Shown here: positions 10,488-21,345 of the stretch, piece after piece | Numbering within the stretch: the stretch's first letter is position 1 | Layout: each line of letters begins with the position of its first letter | From: Adiantum capillus-veneris | Taxonomy: Eukaryota; Streptophyta; Polypodiopsida; Polypodiales; Pteridaceae | Reading direction: 5' to 3' | Length of the DNA: 64,000 bases | Assembly: GCA_014529385.2 (NCBI GenBank) | Contig: CM043967.1 | Coordinates: 133,542,682 to 133,606,681, forward strand | Translations under genes and position numbers: made by a program | The notes under the pieces: model-generated | What the model saw: only the letters and a program-made list of their open reading frames with translations | The model's database searches: none | What the model was told of the DNA's origin: nothing

Positions 10488-11831
10488 TCAGTCCACAAAG
10501 GGGAGTAAGCCCAAAGCTTTGCGGAAAGCTTCAAGCTTCTTACGAGACAATGCCTTTGTGAAAAGATCTGCAAGGTTGTCTTGTGTTGGCACATAAGCCA
10601 AGCTGATCTCTCCTGTTGAGAGCCTCTCCCTGACATAGTGGTAATGCACCTCAATGTGCTTTGTGCGACCATGAAAAACTGGGTTCCTCGCAACTGCCAA
10701 TGCGCTCTGACTGTCAGTGTAGATAGTGTTGGCAGTGTCCTGTCCAACACCCAAATCAACCATAAGGCGTCTGAGCCAAACACACTCAATTGTAGCTGTG
10801 AAGACTGCCCTGTACTCAGCCTCACAACTCGAAGTGGCCACAGTAGGTTGCTTCTTGCTCAACCATGATATACATGAACTGCCAAGCATGAAACAAAAAC
10901 CACTTGTGGACACTCTCGTGTGAAAACAACCAGCCCAATCTGAGTCCAAAAAAGCATGTAAGTCTGGTGGCAATGATCCCCCCTTGGGATAAAACAAGCC
11001 AAGATGTAAAGTGCCACTAAGGTAGCAGAAAATCCTCTTGACAACCTGCCAATGCTTAGACCCTGGGCTATGCATAAATCTGCTGACCTGTGAGACTACA
11101 AACTGGATATCCGGCCTCGTGTTGCATACATAAATGAGGCAGCCAATAGCAGTTTGGTAAAGAGCGACATCAGCAGGATCACCACCATCATGTAGACTCA
11201 ACTTCAAACCTGTTTCGATGGGAGTGGCAATAGGTTTGCAATCCTCAAGTCCAAACTTACATAGCAATGTCTCTATGTAACTTTTCTGACACAAGCCAAT
11301 ACCGCCATCACACTCCTTAAACTGTATACCCAAACAATGATGCAACAGCCCCAAATCTTTCATCTTGAAAGTAGAATTCAAATCAGCCTTAAATTCAGCA
11401 ATATGTCTCTCATTTGGTCCAGTGATCAGCAAATCATCAACATAAAGAACCACAATGAGAAGTACATCACCCTCACGCTTTACATACAATGTGCTTTCTG
11501 TTGGACTGTTACGAAAGCCTTGTTTGACCAAATGAGTGTCAGATTTCTCATACCAAGCACGAGGAGATTGCTTCAACCCATACAAAGCCTTGTTACATTT
11601 GCACACTTTGTCCTCTTGTCCTTTTATGACAAAACCGCGAGGCTGTGTTACATAAACTTCCTCAAATATGTCACCATTCAAGAAAGCAGTACCAATGTCT
11701 GATTGATGTACGTCCCAACCAAAATGAGTTGCCAATGCACATAGAAAACGTACATTAGTCATACGACAAGTGGGAGAAAAATTCTCTTCATAATCAATGC
11801 CTTTTTGCTGTGCATAAACCTTTGCAACAAG
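10488..11831 (-). pseudogene. Family A copia reverse transcriptase and RNase H
   Basis: This part of the copia polyprotein copies element RNA into DNA and removes the RNA strand. Motifs in order: DVHQSDIGTAFLNGD (RT), ALYGLKQSPRAWYE, the catalytic VVLYVDDLLITG, the connection region with RPDIQFVVSQVSRFMHSPG, then RNase H residues in FLDSDWAGC, SSCEAEYRAV and YTDSQSALAVARNPVFH, ending KALGLLPFVD and a stop. About 420 codons are open and all visible catalytic acids are kept. It is separated from the upstream part only by a TGA at about 11832-11834, at a site where the family has a positively charged residue. Without that stop the frame runs straight through, so this copy decayed recently. Confidence 0.93.
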
Positions 11832-12524
11832 TCAAGACTTATGGCGATCGATCTCACCATCCGGCTTGCGTTTCAACTTGTAAACCCACTTCGTACCAAT
11901 GGCCTTTTTGCCAGGAGGCAAATCACATAATGTCCATGTGTCATTTTCTATAAGTGCATCATATTCTGATTGCATGGCAGCCATCCAATTTTCTGAATTA
12001 TGTGCTTCATCAAAAGACAGATCCTCAACATCATGTAAGCTAGACACAACCAAAGCATAACAATCTGATGCATAAGATGCATGGCGAGAGCTTGAACGAG
12101 TACGACCAGACAAAGGTGCATCCAATTTACTGTCACGCAAAGTGTGCACCAGCCATTTTGGCATACCTCTAGCCTGCTCATTTTCAGCCCTTTCCTCATC
12201 AAGTACATCATGTACATCTGCATCAGTAATAGGCTGATCTAGAACATTTTCAAAAACCCCCATAGGATGTACATTTGCCTCATTGGAAATTACATTCGTA
12301 TTTCCACCACTGAAAAGAGGCAACAAAGTGTCATAAATGTCCTGTGAGCTTACATTACTGTCTCTAGTACATGACAGCAAGGGCCGAATAGAATCTTCCA
12401 CAAACACTACATCCCGTGAAACCAAAATACGTTTTGTTTGCGGATGATACAACCTGTAACCTTTGCTTTCAGCACTATAACCAACAAAAATACATTTCAC
12501 AGCCTTATCATCCAATTTTCAACG
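11832..12524 (-). pseudogene. Family A copia integrase end to RT start
   Basis: This continues the polyprotein: KAVKCIFVGYSAESKGYRLY (integrase C-terminal region), a variable acidic linker, then the start of the RT domain (WMAAMQSEYDALIENDTW and GTKWVYKLKRKPDGEI). Two stops, TAG and TGA, lie one codon apart at its upstream edge (about 12519-12527), and a TGA closes it at 11832. The frame is continuous with the neighbouring parts on both sides, so only point mutations have interrupted it. Confidence 0.92.
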
Positions 12525-14089
12525 CTACACTTGTGGCACCAAAGCATATGCCAAACAGCCAAAAACATGCATGTGCTCAATAGGAGGCTTTCTATCATGC
12601 CATGCTTCATATGGAGTAATAGACTGCAAAGCTTTCGTAGGACACCTGTTAAGTACATAAGTGGCACACATGATGGCCTCAAGCCAAAAAGAATGCGGAA
12701 AAGCTTGACTTTTGACCATACATCGTGCCATTTCCGTCAGTGACCTGTTTTTCCTCTCAGCAACACCATTTTGCTGAGGTGTATAAGGCACTGTACATTG
12801 GTGTTTTATCCCACGACTAGCCAGAAACGCATTAAATTCATGAGACATATACTCCCCCTCTCGATCAGAACGGAGGGTGCCCATAATACATTTCGAGACA
12901 TTTTCAGCCATAGCTAGAAATTGTTTGAAGCACATAAAAACTTCGGACTTCGCTTTAAGCGGAAATACCCATGCATGCCTGGAGTAATCATCAATGAAAG
13001 TCACGAAGTACAGGTAATTGCCCAAGGACGGAGTTTGCATGGGCCCACAAACATCACTATGCACAAGCTGCAACCTGCATGTGGCTCGAACTGAACCATC
13101 CTTTGGAAATTTAGAACGTTGCATCTTACCCAAAATACAGCCTTCACAAACATGTTTGACAGGTGCTTCAAGAGGCGGCAAAAAAGCAACCATATCAGAT
13201 TTCTGCAAACGCAGCAAACTGGCACAATTCAGATGACCAAAACGTGCATGCCAAAGTTTTGCATCTGAAATAGCCCTTGAATCTGCAACAGCATTTGCAA
13301 AATTTTGTCCACACTTGTCATACAAAGTGAGCTTATACAGCCCATGGCACAAAAGCCCAGATTCAACAATTTCATCACCAAAACTGAGATCATAAACTGT
13401 ACATCTGTCATCCACAAATTTGACTACAGGTCCAAGTCTAGCAAGTGCGGATACAGACAAGAGATTGTTCTTGATCCCAGGTACATAAAGTGCATCAACA
13501 AGTGTGAAGGAACTACCATTAGCAGCAGTGAGCACAATCTTTCCAACTCCCTGAACTGGATAAGAGGCGTTGTTGGCACAACTTACTGAATTCCCATGAG
13601 GGACAGACTTGAGAGAGGTAAACAATTCATTATGTGAGGTAATGTGCTTTGTAGCACCACTGTTGAAATACCACACATGTGAATCTGCAGCAACTGACAA
13701 GCATGCATCATGGATAGCAGGATTGTAAGTGCACTCTACGCTAAAAGCCCATTCTGCATCAACATCAGCATCACAGTCTCCTTTCACAAAAGACTCAACA
13801 ATGGCTGCATTTGTAGTGGAACCAGCATTTGCAGTGGAACCACCCTCTTTATTCTTAGCCTCTTTGGCCTTCAACTTAGGACACGACTTGATCAAGTGAT
13901 CATTAGCTTTACAATAATGGCAACACATCTTTTTTTTTGCCCTTATCACCAAAAGTTCCAGACGAATTGCTGCCAGCAGAAGCATTAGGAACATAATTTT
14001 TGCCACTCGCATCAGAACCATAAGAAGTGGCTGCATTATTGTTACCACCCTTTCTTTGAGAAGCAATAAAAGCCTGTTCAACTGCACGC
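12525..14089 (-). pseudogene. Family A copia nucleocapsid, protease and integrase
   Basis: Contains the zinc knuckle CHYCKANDHLIKSC (CX2CX4HX4C), an aspartic protease, the GAG-pre-integrase LWHARFGHLNCASLLRL, the integrase zinc region CEGCILGKMQR and the integrase core (first acid in LVHSDVCGPM, second in LRSDREGEYM, third in NGVAERKNRSL). The protease active site reads FNSGAT instead of the usual DSGAT, so the catalytic aspartate is lost. A frame change lies in a run of nine A residues (on the minus strand) at about 13929-13937: the first 50 codons of this frame read out of register with the family. It ends at TAG near 12525. Confidence 0.93.
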
Positions 14090-14092
14090 TAC

Positions 14093-14752
14093 CTAGTCCT
14101 CTTGCAACAGCAATGTGCGTAATGCATCAAACTTGAGAACTTTAGGATTTCCTTGGGTCATCAGTCTCCAAGTACTAGCAAAAGTCTGGTAGGAATCTGG
14201 TAAGGCATCAAGAACAGTCTGCACAAGGGAACTGTCTGAAATGACTTCACCTGCAGAAATAAGTTGCTCATTGATATCCTTGACACTAGCAAGGAAAGTG
14301 TCCATATCATCTTCCTCATGCATTATCTTCGACTCCAACTCTTTACGCAGCAAAGCAATTTTAGCCTCATTGCGGCTTGCATAAAGACCTGATAGAATAT
14401 CCCAAGCATGTTTTGCAAATTTTGCTGAATGGATGTGAGGAACAATGGTGCGCTTCACAGACAACGCAATCAATGCATGAGCCTGCGCATCCTTAACATC
14501 CCAACGAGCTTGTTCTGTCGTAGGCAAAACAACTCCAACAGCTGCAATCCTTGTAGCAAGACCTGCAACATCCTCAACATCGCCTACATCCTCAAAACCA
14601 GGACGTACATCAATGCCCTGCACAATGTTCCAGACACCCTTTGACACAAGAACATGTTGCATCATATAAGCCCACATAGGGTAGTTGTCCCCATCCAACG
14701 TGTCCTCAGCAGCAAACATCTTGAACACATCTGTGTTGTTGTTGTTAGCCAT
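14093..14752 (-). CDS. Family A copia Gag, open
   Basis: An open frame of 219 codons encodes the capsid-forming Gag part. It starts MANNNNTDVFKMFAAEDTLDGD, with the typical copia opening (element-specific start, then DGDNYPMWAYMMQHVLVSKGVW), and has the conserved AHALIALSVKRTIVPHI and AWDILSGLY blocks found in the UBN2/copia gag family. The ATG at 14752 was chosen because an upstream in-frame ATG at 14812 reads through unconserved leader sequence. The frame ends at a TAG at 14093-14095 just before the nucleocapsid, where the intact family reads on, so the stop is likely secondary. Confidence 0.88.
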   Translation of the reverse strand: MANNNNTDVFKMFAAEDTLDGDNYPMWAYMMQHVLVSKGVWNIVQGIDVRPGFEDVGDVEDVAGLATRIAAVGVVLPTTEQARWDVKDAQAHALIALSVKRTIVPHIHSAKFAKHAWDILSGLYASRNEAKIALLRKELESKIMHEEDDMDTFLASVKDINEQLISAGEVISDSSLVQTVLDALPDSYQTFASTWRLMTQGNPKVLKFDALRTLLLQED

Positions 14753-15060
14753 GGTAAATGCTGCACCTGATGTGAAAACTACCCGAAAATAGGAGAAACG
14801 GAGCGGGAACAACCTGTGCTATATAGCACAAACCGACTATAAGGCACCTGTTATGCAGAAAACGGCACTGACACAAATTCTGCACAAAAATGACAAAATA
14901 GCCTGTGCAGTACTGCCTGTAGTGGAAACGGAGGCCGAAATGAGCCCAAATCAAAATTCTGAGTAGACCTGTGAACGCTCTCCAAAGCTCACTGAAATCG
15001 GAGAAAGTGAGCAGGCGTGTGCTGGAGCGGCTGGCGACTAAGCCCGGGAGGACGTGACCT

Positions 15061-15072
15061 GCTCTGATACCA
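15061..15072 (-). promoter_or_regulatory. Primer binding site of the family A element
   Basis: The reverse complement is TGGTATCAGAGC, two bases from the 5' LTR at 15075. Confidence 0.95.
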
Positions 15073-15074
15073 AT

Positions 15075-15296
15075 TGTTGGAATTAGGGTTGCAGAGAAAC
15101 ACACACAGCTTGGAGAAGACGAAGGAAGCTCAAGGCACACAATAGAGAGTGGGTTACTTAGTGTGCAATGGAAAGATAGATAGCCCTAGAGTGATGGGTG
15201 TATATACAATGCTCGGGGGGGAAAACCTCCTAAAGAGGAAAAAAATGCCCCGACGGTCCTAGTGTGTTCACACACATCACTACCACATGTATAACA
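15075..15296 (-). repeat. 5' LTR of the family A copia element
   Basis: 222 bp, about ten substitutions and one short indel different from the other LTR. The outer end ATAACA abuts the target duplication GTGAC. Confidence 0.95.
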
Positions 15297-15301
15297 GTGA
15301 C

Positions 15302-15934
15302 CACCATCCCTGCAAGCGGATTTGCAAGCACACAGGGGATTGACGCCGGTGTTGACAGTAGAGACCTATCAGAATTTAGTGGCCTTCATTTTGTTTTAGT
15401 TACAAGTGGTTGTTCACACGATCGCTATATGAATTTCACTTGGCGATGAACATACATATGATATGTATAACACATGACGTTTTGGTCAAACCCCACACCC
15501 CATTATCTTTTTGATTATGATGTACAGGACTAGACACTGCCCCGATAAGTGAGTGTAGTTGGTGGTAGGACCTTCTAGAAGCAAAGACTTTTTTTTTATG
15601 AGTCACGTCTCATGAGTTTTACTGGGTAAACCTAAACCCAAGGTTAGCTAGAGTTATCCAAAAACTCTAGGGTTTGGGAGTAAACCAAAAACTCCATGTT
15701 TGGCGGCTATGTCTACCTCCACCTACGAGAAAGGGGAGGCTCTCTTGGTAGCGTCAGGTTATGGGTACACCTAAAACCCTTGGTTGTGAGAAAACCTAAA
15801 ACTCATGGTTTACGAGCATACCAAAATCTCATGGTTGGGAGTACACCTAAAACTCTTTGTGTCCTGAGAGTGACAGTCTAGTTCTAGGGAGCGTCACGAG
15901 GACGATTATGCCAAGTTTGGCTGAAGGGGGCAAT
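15302..15934. other. Right internal part of the non-autonomous LTR element
   Basis: No coding capacity. Short degenerate direct repeats built on AAACTC and CCTAAAAC occur at 15600-15870. It ends in the polypurine tract that precedes the 3' LTR. Confidence 0.7.
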
Positions 15935-16140
15935 TGTTGGGGTCAGCCTAACTTGGGCGGACAGTGTGAAGTGGGTATGCACTCTCATACATGCCTTTAT
16001 AAGGCTCATCAAACTTTAATTGGAACTCTCTTACATTTTGTACAGATTAGAGTGTTATCTTCTTTTCTCCTCTCGTCTCTTATTTGCGCTCTCATTCTCC
16101 ATAGCTATGTCTCTTAGGGACGCAGTCCGCTTACCCTACA
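15935..16140 (+). repeat. 3' LTR of the non-autonomous element
   Basis: Starts TGTTGGGGTCAGCC after the polypurine tract and ends CCCTACA. TATTC follows, matching the target duplication at 9447-9451. Confidence 0.95.
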
Positions 16141-16472
16141 TATTCATTGTGATAGGGTAAATGGGACAGGGATCTATTATCTTGGTTGAAAAGGACTTAG
16201 TTCAAGGTACACCGTTGGGAACTATAGTCTTAAAAATGGAGTCTCTCGGGGCTTGCCTTTGGCTTAACCATTATTGAGATACTAGAAAGCTCAATAGGAA
16301 CTATAATCAATTGAGCAATGTTAGACCCTCTCCACTAGTCTTTGCAATCAACAGTCTCTAAACCACGGGTGTGGCTACTTGAGAGCTAATTTTCAAAGGT
16401 AAAGAAGAGTAGCGACTAAGGTTTTTGAGGGTAGCATAGCACAAAGTAATTCTATACATAAGTTTAAGTATC

Positions 16473-17530
16473 ATGGTTGACAATAACCAAGAGAGTAGAA
16501 TGAACAATGATAACTTTGATTTTGCACATGAAGGTGCTTATGATAATGCCCCCATGATTGTTGACTATCTTGCTACTAGGTTGCATCAAGCTATGGGCAA
16601 CCCTACTTTGCAAGACAAAGTTACTCAACAACTTTGTGCTTATGGGATTTCCCTTCCTCTCCAAGAGGAGAGAGAGCTTAGGAGGTCCCATGGTAAGACT
16701 CCTAAAAGAAGACTCTCTCCCATAAGAGAGGAATCCAAAGAATGAGAAAAAAGTGAATCCCTAAGTTCCTCTGAAGATGTGGCTCCACAAAGACGGTGGT
16801 CTAGACAATCATCAACTCCTCCCACGAGGAAACGGTCAACCCATAGTCCTTCTCCTCGTCACTTCAAAAGGGAATAGAGGAAACAAAGGAAGAAAAAGGC
16901 AAGAAAGAGGTCACCCTCTTCTCCTTCTTCTTCACCTTCCTCATCTTCGGACAAAAGCAATAGTTATTCTCCGAGAGAATACAAAAGGAGAGGACATTGC
17001 AAAACTTACCCTGCATGGCGAAGGTCCCAAAAGCTCAAGAAACTCAATGAGGGAGGAAAGAGTATCTCTTTTATTACCTATGATGGTACCTTTGGTACTA
17101 CCAATAAAGTATTGGCCTTCATCCAGCAATTTGATGCGGCCTTTGGAGACGAGGGATTCACAGAGTCCTCTAAGCTACGTCATGTAGCTATGCACTTCCA
17201 AAAAATCTGCTCATCAATGGTGGGCTAGCCTTCATGGAAACATCGAGGCCCCAAAGACATGGCAAACTCTACGAGTTTCCATTATGAAGCAATTTATTGC
17301 AAGCGATGCAAAGGACAAAGTGCTTACCAAATGGTGGAGCTTGAAGCTTTTTTCCAATGAGTCTATTCACAAATATGTGGAAAGTTTTGGGATTTACATC
17401 TCAAGGCTATTGTCTTTCAAACGATAGACTTCACCGAGCAAAAGCAAAAATTTGTGCAAGATTACCTGAATAAACGATCGAGTATGTCAACTCACAACGG
17501 CCTAACACTATCACCGAAGTCATCCACCAC
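16473..17530 (+). pseudogene. Gypsy Gag with a Ser/Arg-rich segment, broken
   Basis: A likely start ATG at 16473 opens 90 codons (MVDNNQESRMNNDNFDFAHE onward), ended by TGA at about 16743-16745. The next part, in the same frame, is strongly Ser/Arg/Pro-rich (for example PTRKRSTHSPSPRH and SPSSSPSSSSDKS, about 16800-16970), resembling an SR domain. Then comes the gag core (SISFITYDGTFGTTNKVLAFIQQFDAAFGDEGF, about 17060-17155, LRHVAMHFQK after it). More stops follow. Gag would package the element's RNA. The SR-like insertion before the gag core is unusual in my experience of the family. Confidence 0.75.
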
Positions 17531-17533
17531 ACT

Positions 17534-18137
17534 ATGGTTGCTTCAAGGATCAATATCCAACAAGGGGTGATAAGAAATTTCAAGACCATGGAAAACAAGG
17601 ATCGAAATGAAGCTAAAGGGAAGAGCAATGCTCAAAACTCTTCTCAAGGAAACACCAACACCAACAACAACAAGGCCAAAGAGAAAGAAGTTTACAAAGG
17701 CAAAAAAAATCTCTCTCCCAAAGAATTAGAAGCCTTTCGTAAAGGTCATAAATGCTTTAAGTGTGGGGAGCAAGGACATGGTTATCGTTCTTGCCCCAAG
17801 AGAGAAATGCCCGCAATGAGACTCCTAGAGCTTCCATGATCAAAGCTCCAAAAGAAGATGCTCATTTTTGGAAAGGATCACCTCTCTCCTATGCTTGGGG
17901 AAAGGTAAGGGAGCATGATTCCTTCATCTTGTTTGACCTTGGCTCTACTCAAAACTTCATATCAACGAAGTTGGCCACTAAGTGGGGCATTCAAGCTTTT
18001 GAAATGGGAGAAATTGTAACTACCAATGGATCTTTCAAGGGACAGCAAGCCTCCGTTACTCCCTTGATTGAGAAGTTGAGGCTTCATGTCCAAAGCTACG
18101 TTGACAAAGAAGACTTTTTTATCTCTCCTCTAACATG
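17534..18137 (+). pseudogene. Gypsy zinc knuckle and aspartic protease
   Basis: CFKCGEQGHGYRSC (about 17755-17796) is a CX2CX4HX4C zinc knuckle that binds RNA. After a frame change, FDLGSTQNFISTKLA (about 17935-17978) is the retropepsin-like active site with D-L-G in place of the usual D-S/T-G. The protease frame runs to a stop at 18136-18138. The knuckle and protease now lie in different frames. Confidence 0.8.
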
Positions 18138-18539
18138 AGGATGTTATCCTAGGGGCACCATGGTTCAACCGCATGGTTGCCAACATGAAGTCCCCAAAAG
18201 GAGAATCTACTTCACGTACATGGAAAAGAGCATATACATAGATTCTAATGAGTCGGGAACACCATATCCCTGGTAAATATGCTTGCTTTTGATAAGTCAA
18301 TGAAAAGCTCTATTTTTGCATATATGATTTTTGTTAGAGAATCTGTAATTGATTCTAATGTTTTCACAAGTAGCAATAAAGGGAATCTAGAGGAACTAGA
18401 GTTTTCTAATTCCCTAAATGGATTCCAAGATGTTTTCATTGATGACATCCCTAGTGAGCTACCTCCAAAACGAGGGGATGATGACCATGCAATAGAGCTT
18501 CTACTAGGAAGCTCACCGCCTAATAAACCTCCTCATTGA

Positions 18540-19717
18540 GTTTCACAAGCTCAACAAGAGGAGATCATGAGGCAAGTGCATGAATTGGTGGAAAAAGGGA
18601 TGGTGAGGCCTAGCTCCTCTCCATTCTGTTCACCATTACTTTTAGTGCAAAAGAAAGATGGCACATATCACATGTGTGTCAACTATAGAGCACTAAATAG
18701 GATCACTAAAAAAAAAAAGATTTCACGTGCTGCGGGTAGAAGATTTATTTGATAAGCTACAAGGTTCGACCTACTACAATAGGATTAACCTTTAAAGTGG
18801 CTATCATCAAATAAGGATAGTAAATGAATATATCATAAAGACCATATTCTGTACAACGTTTGGTCTTTATGAATATCTAGTCATGCCTTTTGTCTTGACT
18901 AATGCACTAGCCACATTCAATTGTTTGATGGAGAAAATATTTAGAGCCTACCGCAAGTTCATTGGAGTGTTCTTTGATGATATCATCATCTACTCCAAGT
19001 CCTTGGAGGCATCTCCAGGTAATTTTTCAAGCTTTGAGGGAGAACAAGTTATTTATTAATCAAAATAAGAGTGAATTTTTCCTCGAAGAGATTCAATACT
19101 TAGGTCACATTATCTCTCAACATGGTATCCGTATGGATCCATTAAAGTTGGAGGTAATAAAAGCATGGCCTAATCCAAGGAATCTACATGAGCTAAGAAG
19201 ATTTATTGGTATGTGTCCATACTATAGACGCTTCATAGCAAAATTCTCTCAAATAGCAGGACCATTGCATGACTTAACAAAGAAGAACGTTAAGTACTCA
19301 TGGACTGCTAAAGAACAAAATTCTTTTGACAAGCTCAAAGAGAAGATTACTGCCCAACCAGTCCTTATGCTTCCGGATCTCTCAAAGCCATTTGAAGTCC
19401 AATGTGATGCTTGTGGTGATTGCCTTGGAGTAGTTTTGCTTCAAGAAGAGCATGACATAGCATATGAGAGACGAAGGCTCAATGCCGATGAACGGGTCTT
19501 GGGCTTTAGTTGTTCTACATGCCGTAGACACATGGAAGCACTATCTTTTGGGGGCTCCGTTCATCCTATGAATGAATCACAAACCCTCAAGGACTTCATG
19601 ACGCAAACCAAGCTCTCCGACAAACAAATGAGGTGGGCAAATTTTCTTTCGCAATTTAAATTTCATATTGCTCACATTGCTGGCAAGCACAATCAAGTGG
19701 TCGATGCACTTTCATGA
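18540..19717 (+). pseudogene. Gypsy reverse transcriptase and RNase H
   Basis: RT motifs: VHELVEKGMVRPSSSPFCSP and VQKKDGTYHMCVNYRALNRIT (about 18575-18710), then after a frame change [34 protein letters not shown] and the catalytic [12 protein letters not shown] (about 18968-19003). RT/RNase H follow: FLGHI-type YLGHIISQHGIRMDP, RRFIGMCPYYRRFI, the tether PLHDLTKKNVKYSW, PFEVQCDACGDCLGVVLLQE and the closing FHIAHIAGKHNQVVDALS. The catalytic DD pair survives. A run of A residues around 18710 marks one frame break, and stops occur near 18750 and 18795. Confidence 0.9.
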
Positions 19718-19732
19718 TGGCCAAGGGTAAAT

Positions 19733-20640
19733 GTGGTGTCTATAACAACTCACAATGATCTATCTTTTATGATAGACGAGTATGCTAGTAACCGAGACTT
19801 TAAGTACATAGCTATAGCCTTTGCATTAGGGAAGAAAAAAGAACCATTCACCTTGGAGGATGGTTATCTTTCAAACGGAAATAGGCTATGTGTTACTCAC
19901 TCATACAATAAGAAAGTCATATATGAATCCCATGCTTCTCATTACGAGGGGCAAAGAAGGATTCCATAATATACTCTTCGAGGAGTAAAAATGTATTTCT
20001 ATTGGCCTACCATGAAAAATAAACATACCATGAAGAGTATGTTTCAAAATGCATGGTATGCCAAAAGTCAAAATTTGACCAAGGAAAGCAACTTGGATTG
20101 CTTCAGTCGACAGGCTTAGCAAGAAAACACACTCTATGCCCATCAAAAATACTATTAAGGCACATCAAACGGCAACCCTCTTCATATCTCAAATTTTCAA
20201 GTATCATGGCTTGCCAACATCCATAGTGTCGGACAAAGATCCTAGAATGATCAGTAATTTGAGAATCTAGGAATTAGATTAAATTTCTCTTTTGGCATAT
20301 CCACAAAACGGATGACCAAAGTGAAATAACTAATCTAACGATTCTTGATCTACTAAAAGCCGATGTCATAAAAGTTCTCAATGAGAGAAGTACATAACCC
20401 TTATAGAGTATACGTACAATGACATTGTACATACTTCTATGGGGAAAGTACCTTTTGAGGATAAAGAGGAAAGATCCAGAAGTCCCTTACTACTTAAAGT
20501 ACATGGGAACTTGGAAAATCTTCACTGCTGATGAATATAGCTGAGACCTACAAGAATATTTTCCAAAGATTAAAAAGGTTATATCCATCTCACAGCAAAG
20601 GCAAAAAGCATTGCTCCTAATAAGCACAGAAGAGCCTTAC
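19733..20640 (+). pseudogene. Gypsy integrase, decayed
   Basis: The zinc-binding N-terminus is partly readable (DGYLSNGNRLCV, then ESHASHYEGQ where the family has H-x-GH; then FYWPTMKN). Further on the core fragment LPTSIVSDKDPRM (about 20212-20250) holds one catalytic aspartate. Stops and frame shifts are dense. Similarity fades before the (GA)n tract at 20679. Confidence 0.75.
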
Positions 20641-20678
20641 CCTGTAAGAAAAATGATTGGGGCACATTGTGTCTTTGA

Positions 20679-20724
<46 letters not shown>
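20679..20724. repeat. (GA)n microsatellite
   Basis: About 45 bp of GA dinucleotides. Confidence 0.95.
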
Positions 20725-20727
<3 letters not shown>

Positions 20728-20744
20728 AGTAGAGAAAATATGAA

Positions 20745-21345
20745 ATGAAATGTTATATTAAGATTAAGGGTTAGATTAGATTTAAAATTACATTTAAGAT
20801 TATGTTAAATTAAGATCTAAAATTAAGTTAGATTACATTTAATTTATATTTAAAATTTATGCTAAATTTAAAATTAGGTTAAGATTTAAATTAGATTTAA
20901 GATTAGGTTAGATTACATTTAGGTTTAGGTTATATTTAAATTTATGTTGAGTTTAAGATTAGGTTAGATTTAGATTTACGTTAGATCTAAAATTAGGACA
21001 AGATTTAAGGTTAGCTATGTTAGATTTAAGATTAGATTGGATTTAGATTTAAGTTAGATTACATTTCGGTTTAGTATTTAAAATTAGATTAGATTTAGGT
21101 TTATGTTGAGTTCAAGATTAGATTAGATTTAGGTTTATGTTATATTAAAGATTAAGGAAAGATTAAAGATTAGCTAGATTAGATTTAAGATTAGATTAGA
21201 CTTAGATTTAAGTTAGATTACATTTAGGTTTATGTTAGATTTAAGATTAGATTAGATTTAGGTTTAGTTGAGTTTAAGATTAGATTAGATCTAGATTTAT
21301 GTTAGATTTAATATTAAATTAGATAGATTTAGGTTAGATTTTAGG
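20745..21345. repeat. AT-rich degenerate minisatellite built on TTAGATTTA
   Basis: About 600 bp made of variants of TTAGATTTAAGATTAGATT and AGATTTAGGTTTATGTT, with units of roughly 20-50 bp that do not stay in strict register. A short further piece occurs at about 21483-21520. No coding signal. Confidence 0.85.

Larger units (their letters stand above)
10186..15296 (-). mobile_element. Ty1/copia element, family A, nearly full length
   Basis: A 5.1-kb reverse-strand copia retrotransposon with LTRs at 10186-10412 and 15075-15296 (about 95% alike; TGTT...AACA ends). A perfect target duplication GTGAC sits at 10181-10185 and 15297-15301. On the minus strand the primer binding site TGGTATCAGAGC lies at 15061-15072, two bases inside the 5' LTR, and the polypurine tract is at about 10413-10424. 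Gag, nucleocapsid, protease, integrase, reverse transcriptase and RNase H are all present in the copia order. Several stops and one frameshift make it inactive. It inserted into the 9452-16140 element, so it is the younger of the two. Confidence 0.95.
9452..16140 (+). mobile_element. Non-autonomous LTR retrotransposon, split by a nested copia element
   Basis: Two LTRs of 213 and 206 bp (9452-9664 and 15935-16140), about 95% alike apart from one 7-bp indel, bracket the element. A perfect 5-bp target duplication TATTC lies at 9447-9451 and 16141-16145. A primer binding site TGGTATCAGAGC is at 9667-9678, and a polypurine tract (GCTGAAGGGGGCAAT) ends at 15934. Removing the nested family A element (10186-15296) leaves about 1.57 kb with no polyprotein motif, so this element depended on proteins made elsewhere. 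The internal part carries a long (GA)n tract on the left, and on the right several repeats of a motif like ACCTAAAACTCATGG (15600-15870). Confidence 0.92.
16141..20660 (+). mobile_element. Ty3/gypsy element, heavily decayed, LTRs not located
   Basis: A polyprotein in the order gag, zinc knuckle, protease, reverse transcriptase, RNase H, integrase identifies Ty3/gypsy on the plus strand. Stops and frame changes are scattered throughout. The 3' half (integrase) is worse preserved than the reverse transcriptase. The non-autonomous LTR element at 9452-16140 inserted just upstream of gag, so this element's 5' leader probably continues left of 9447. I could not pair any LTRs for it, and the right border is set only where coding similarity stops before the (GA)n tract. 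Confidence 0.85.

Noticed and set aside
20745-21345. Interstitial telomere repeat
   Set aside because: Units resemble TTTAGG only in part; perfect TTTAGGG copies in tandem are absent.
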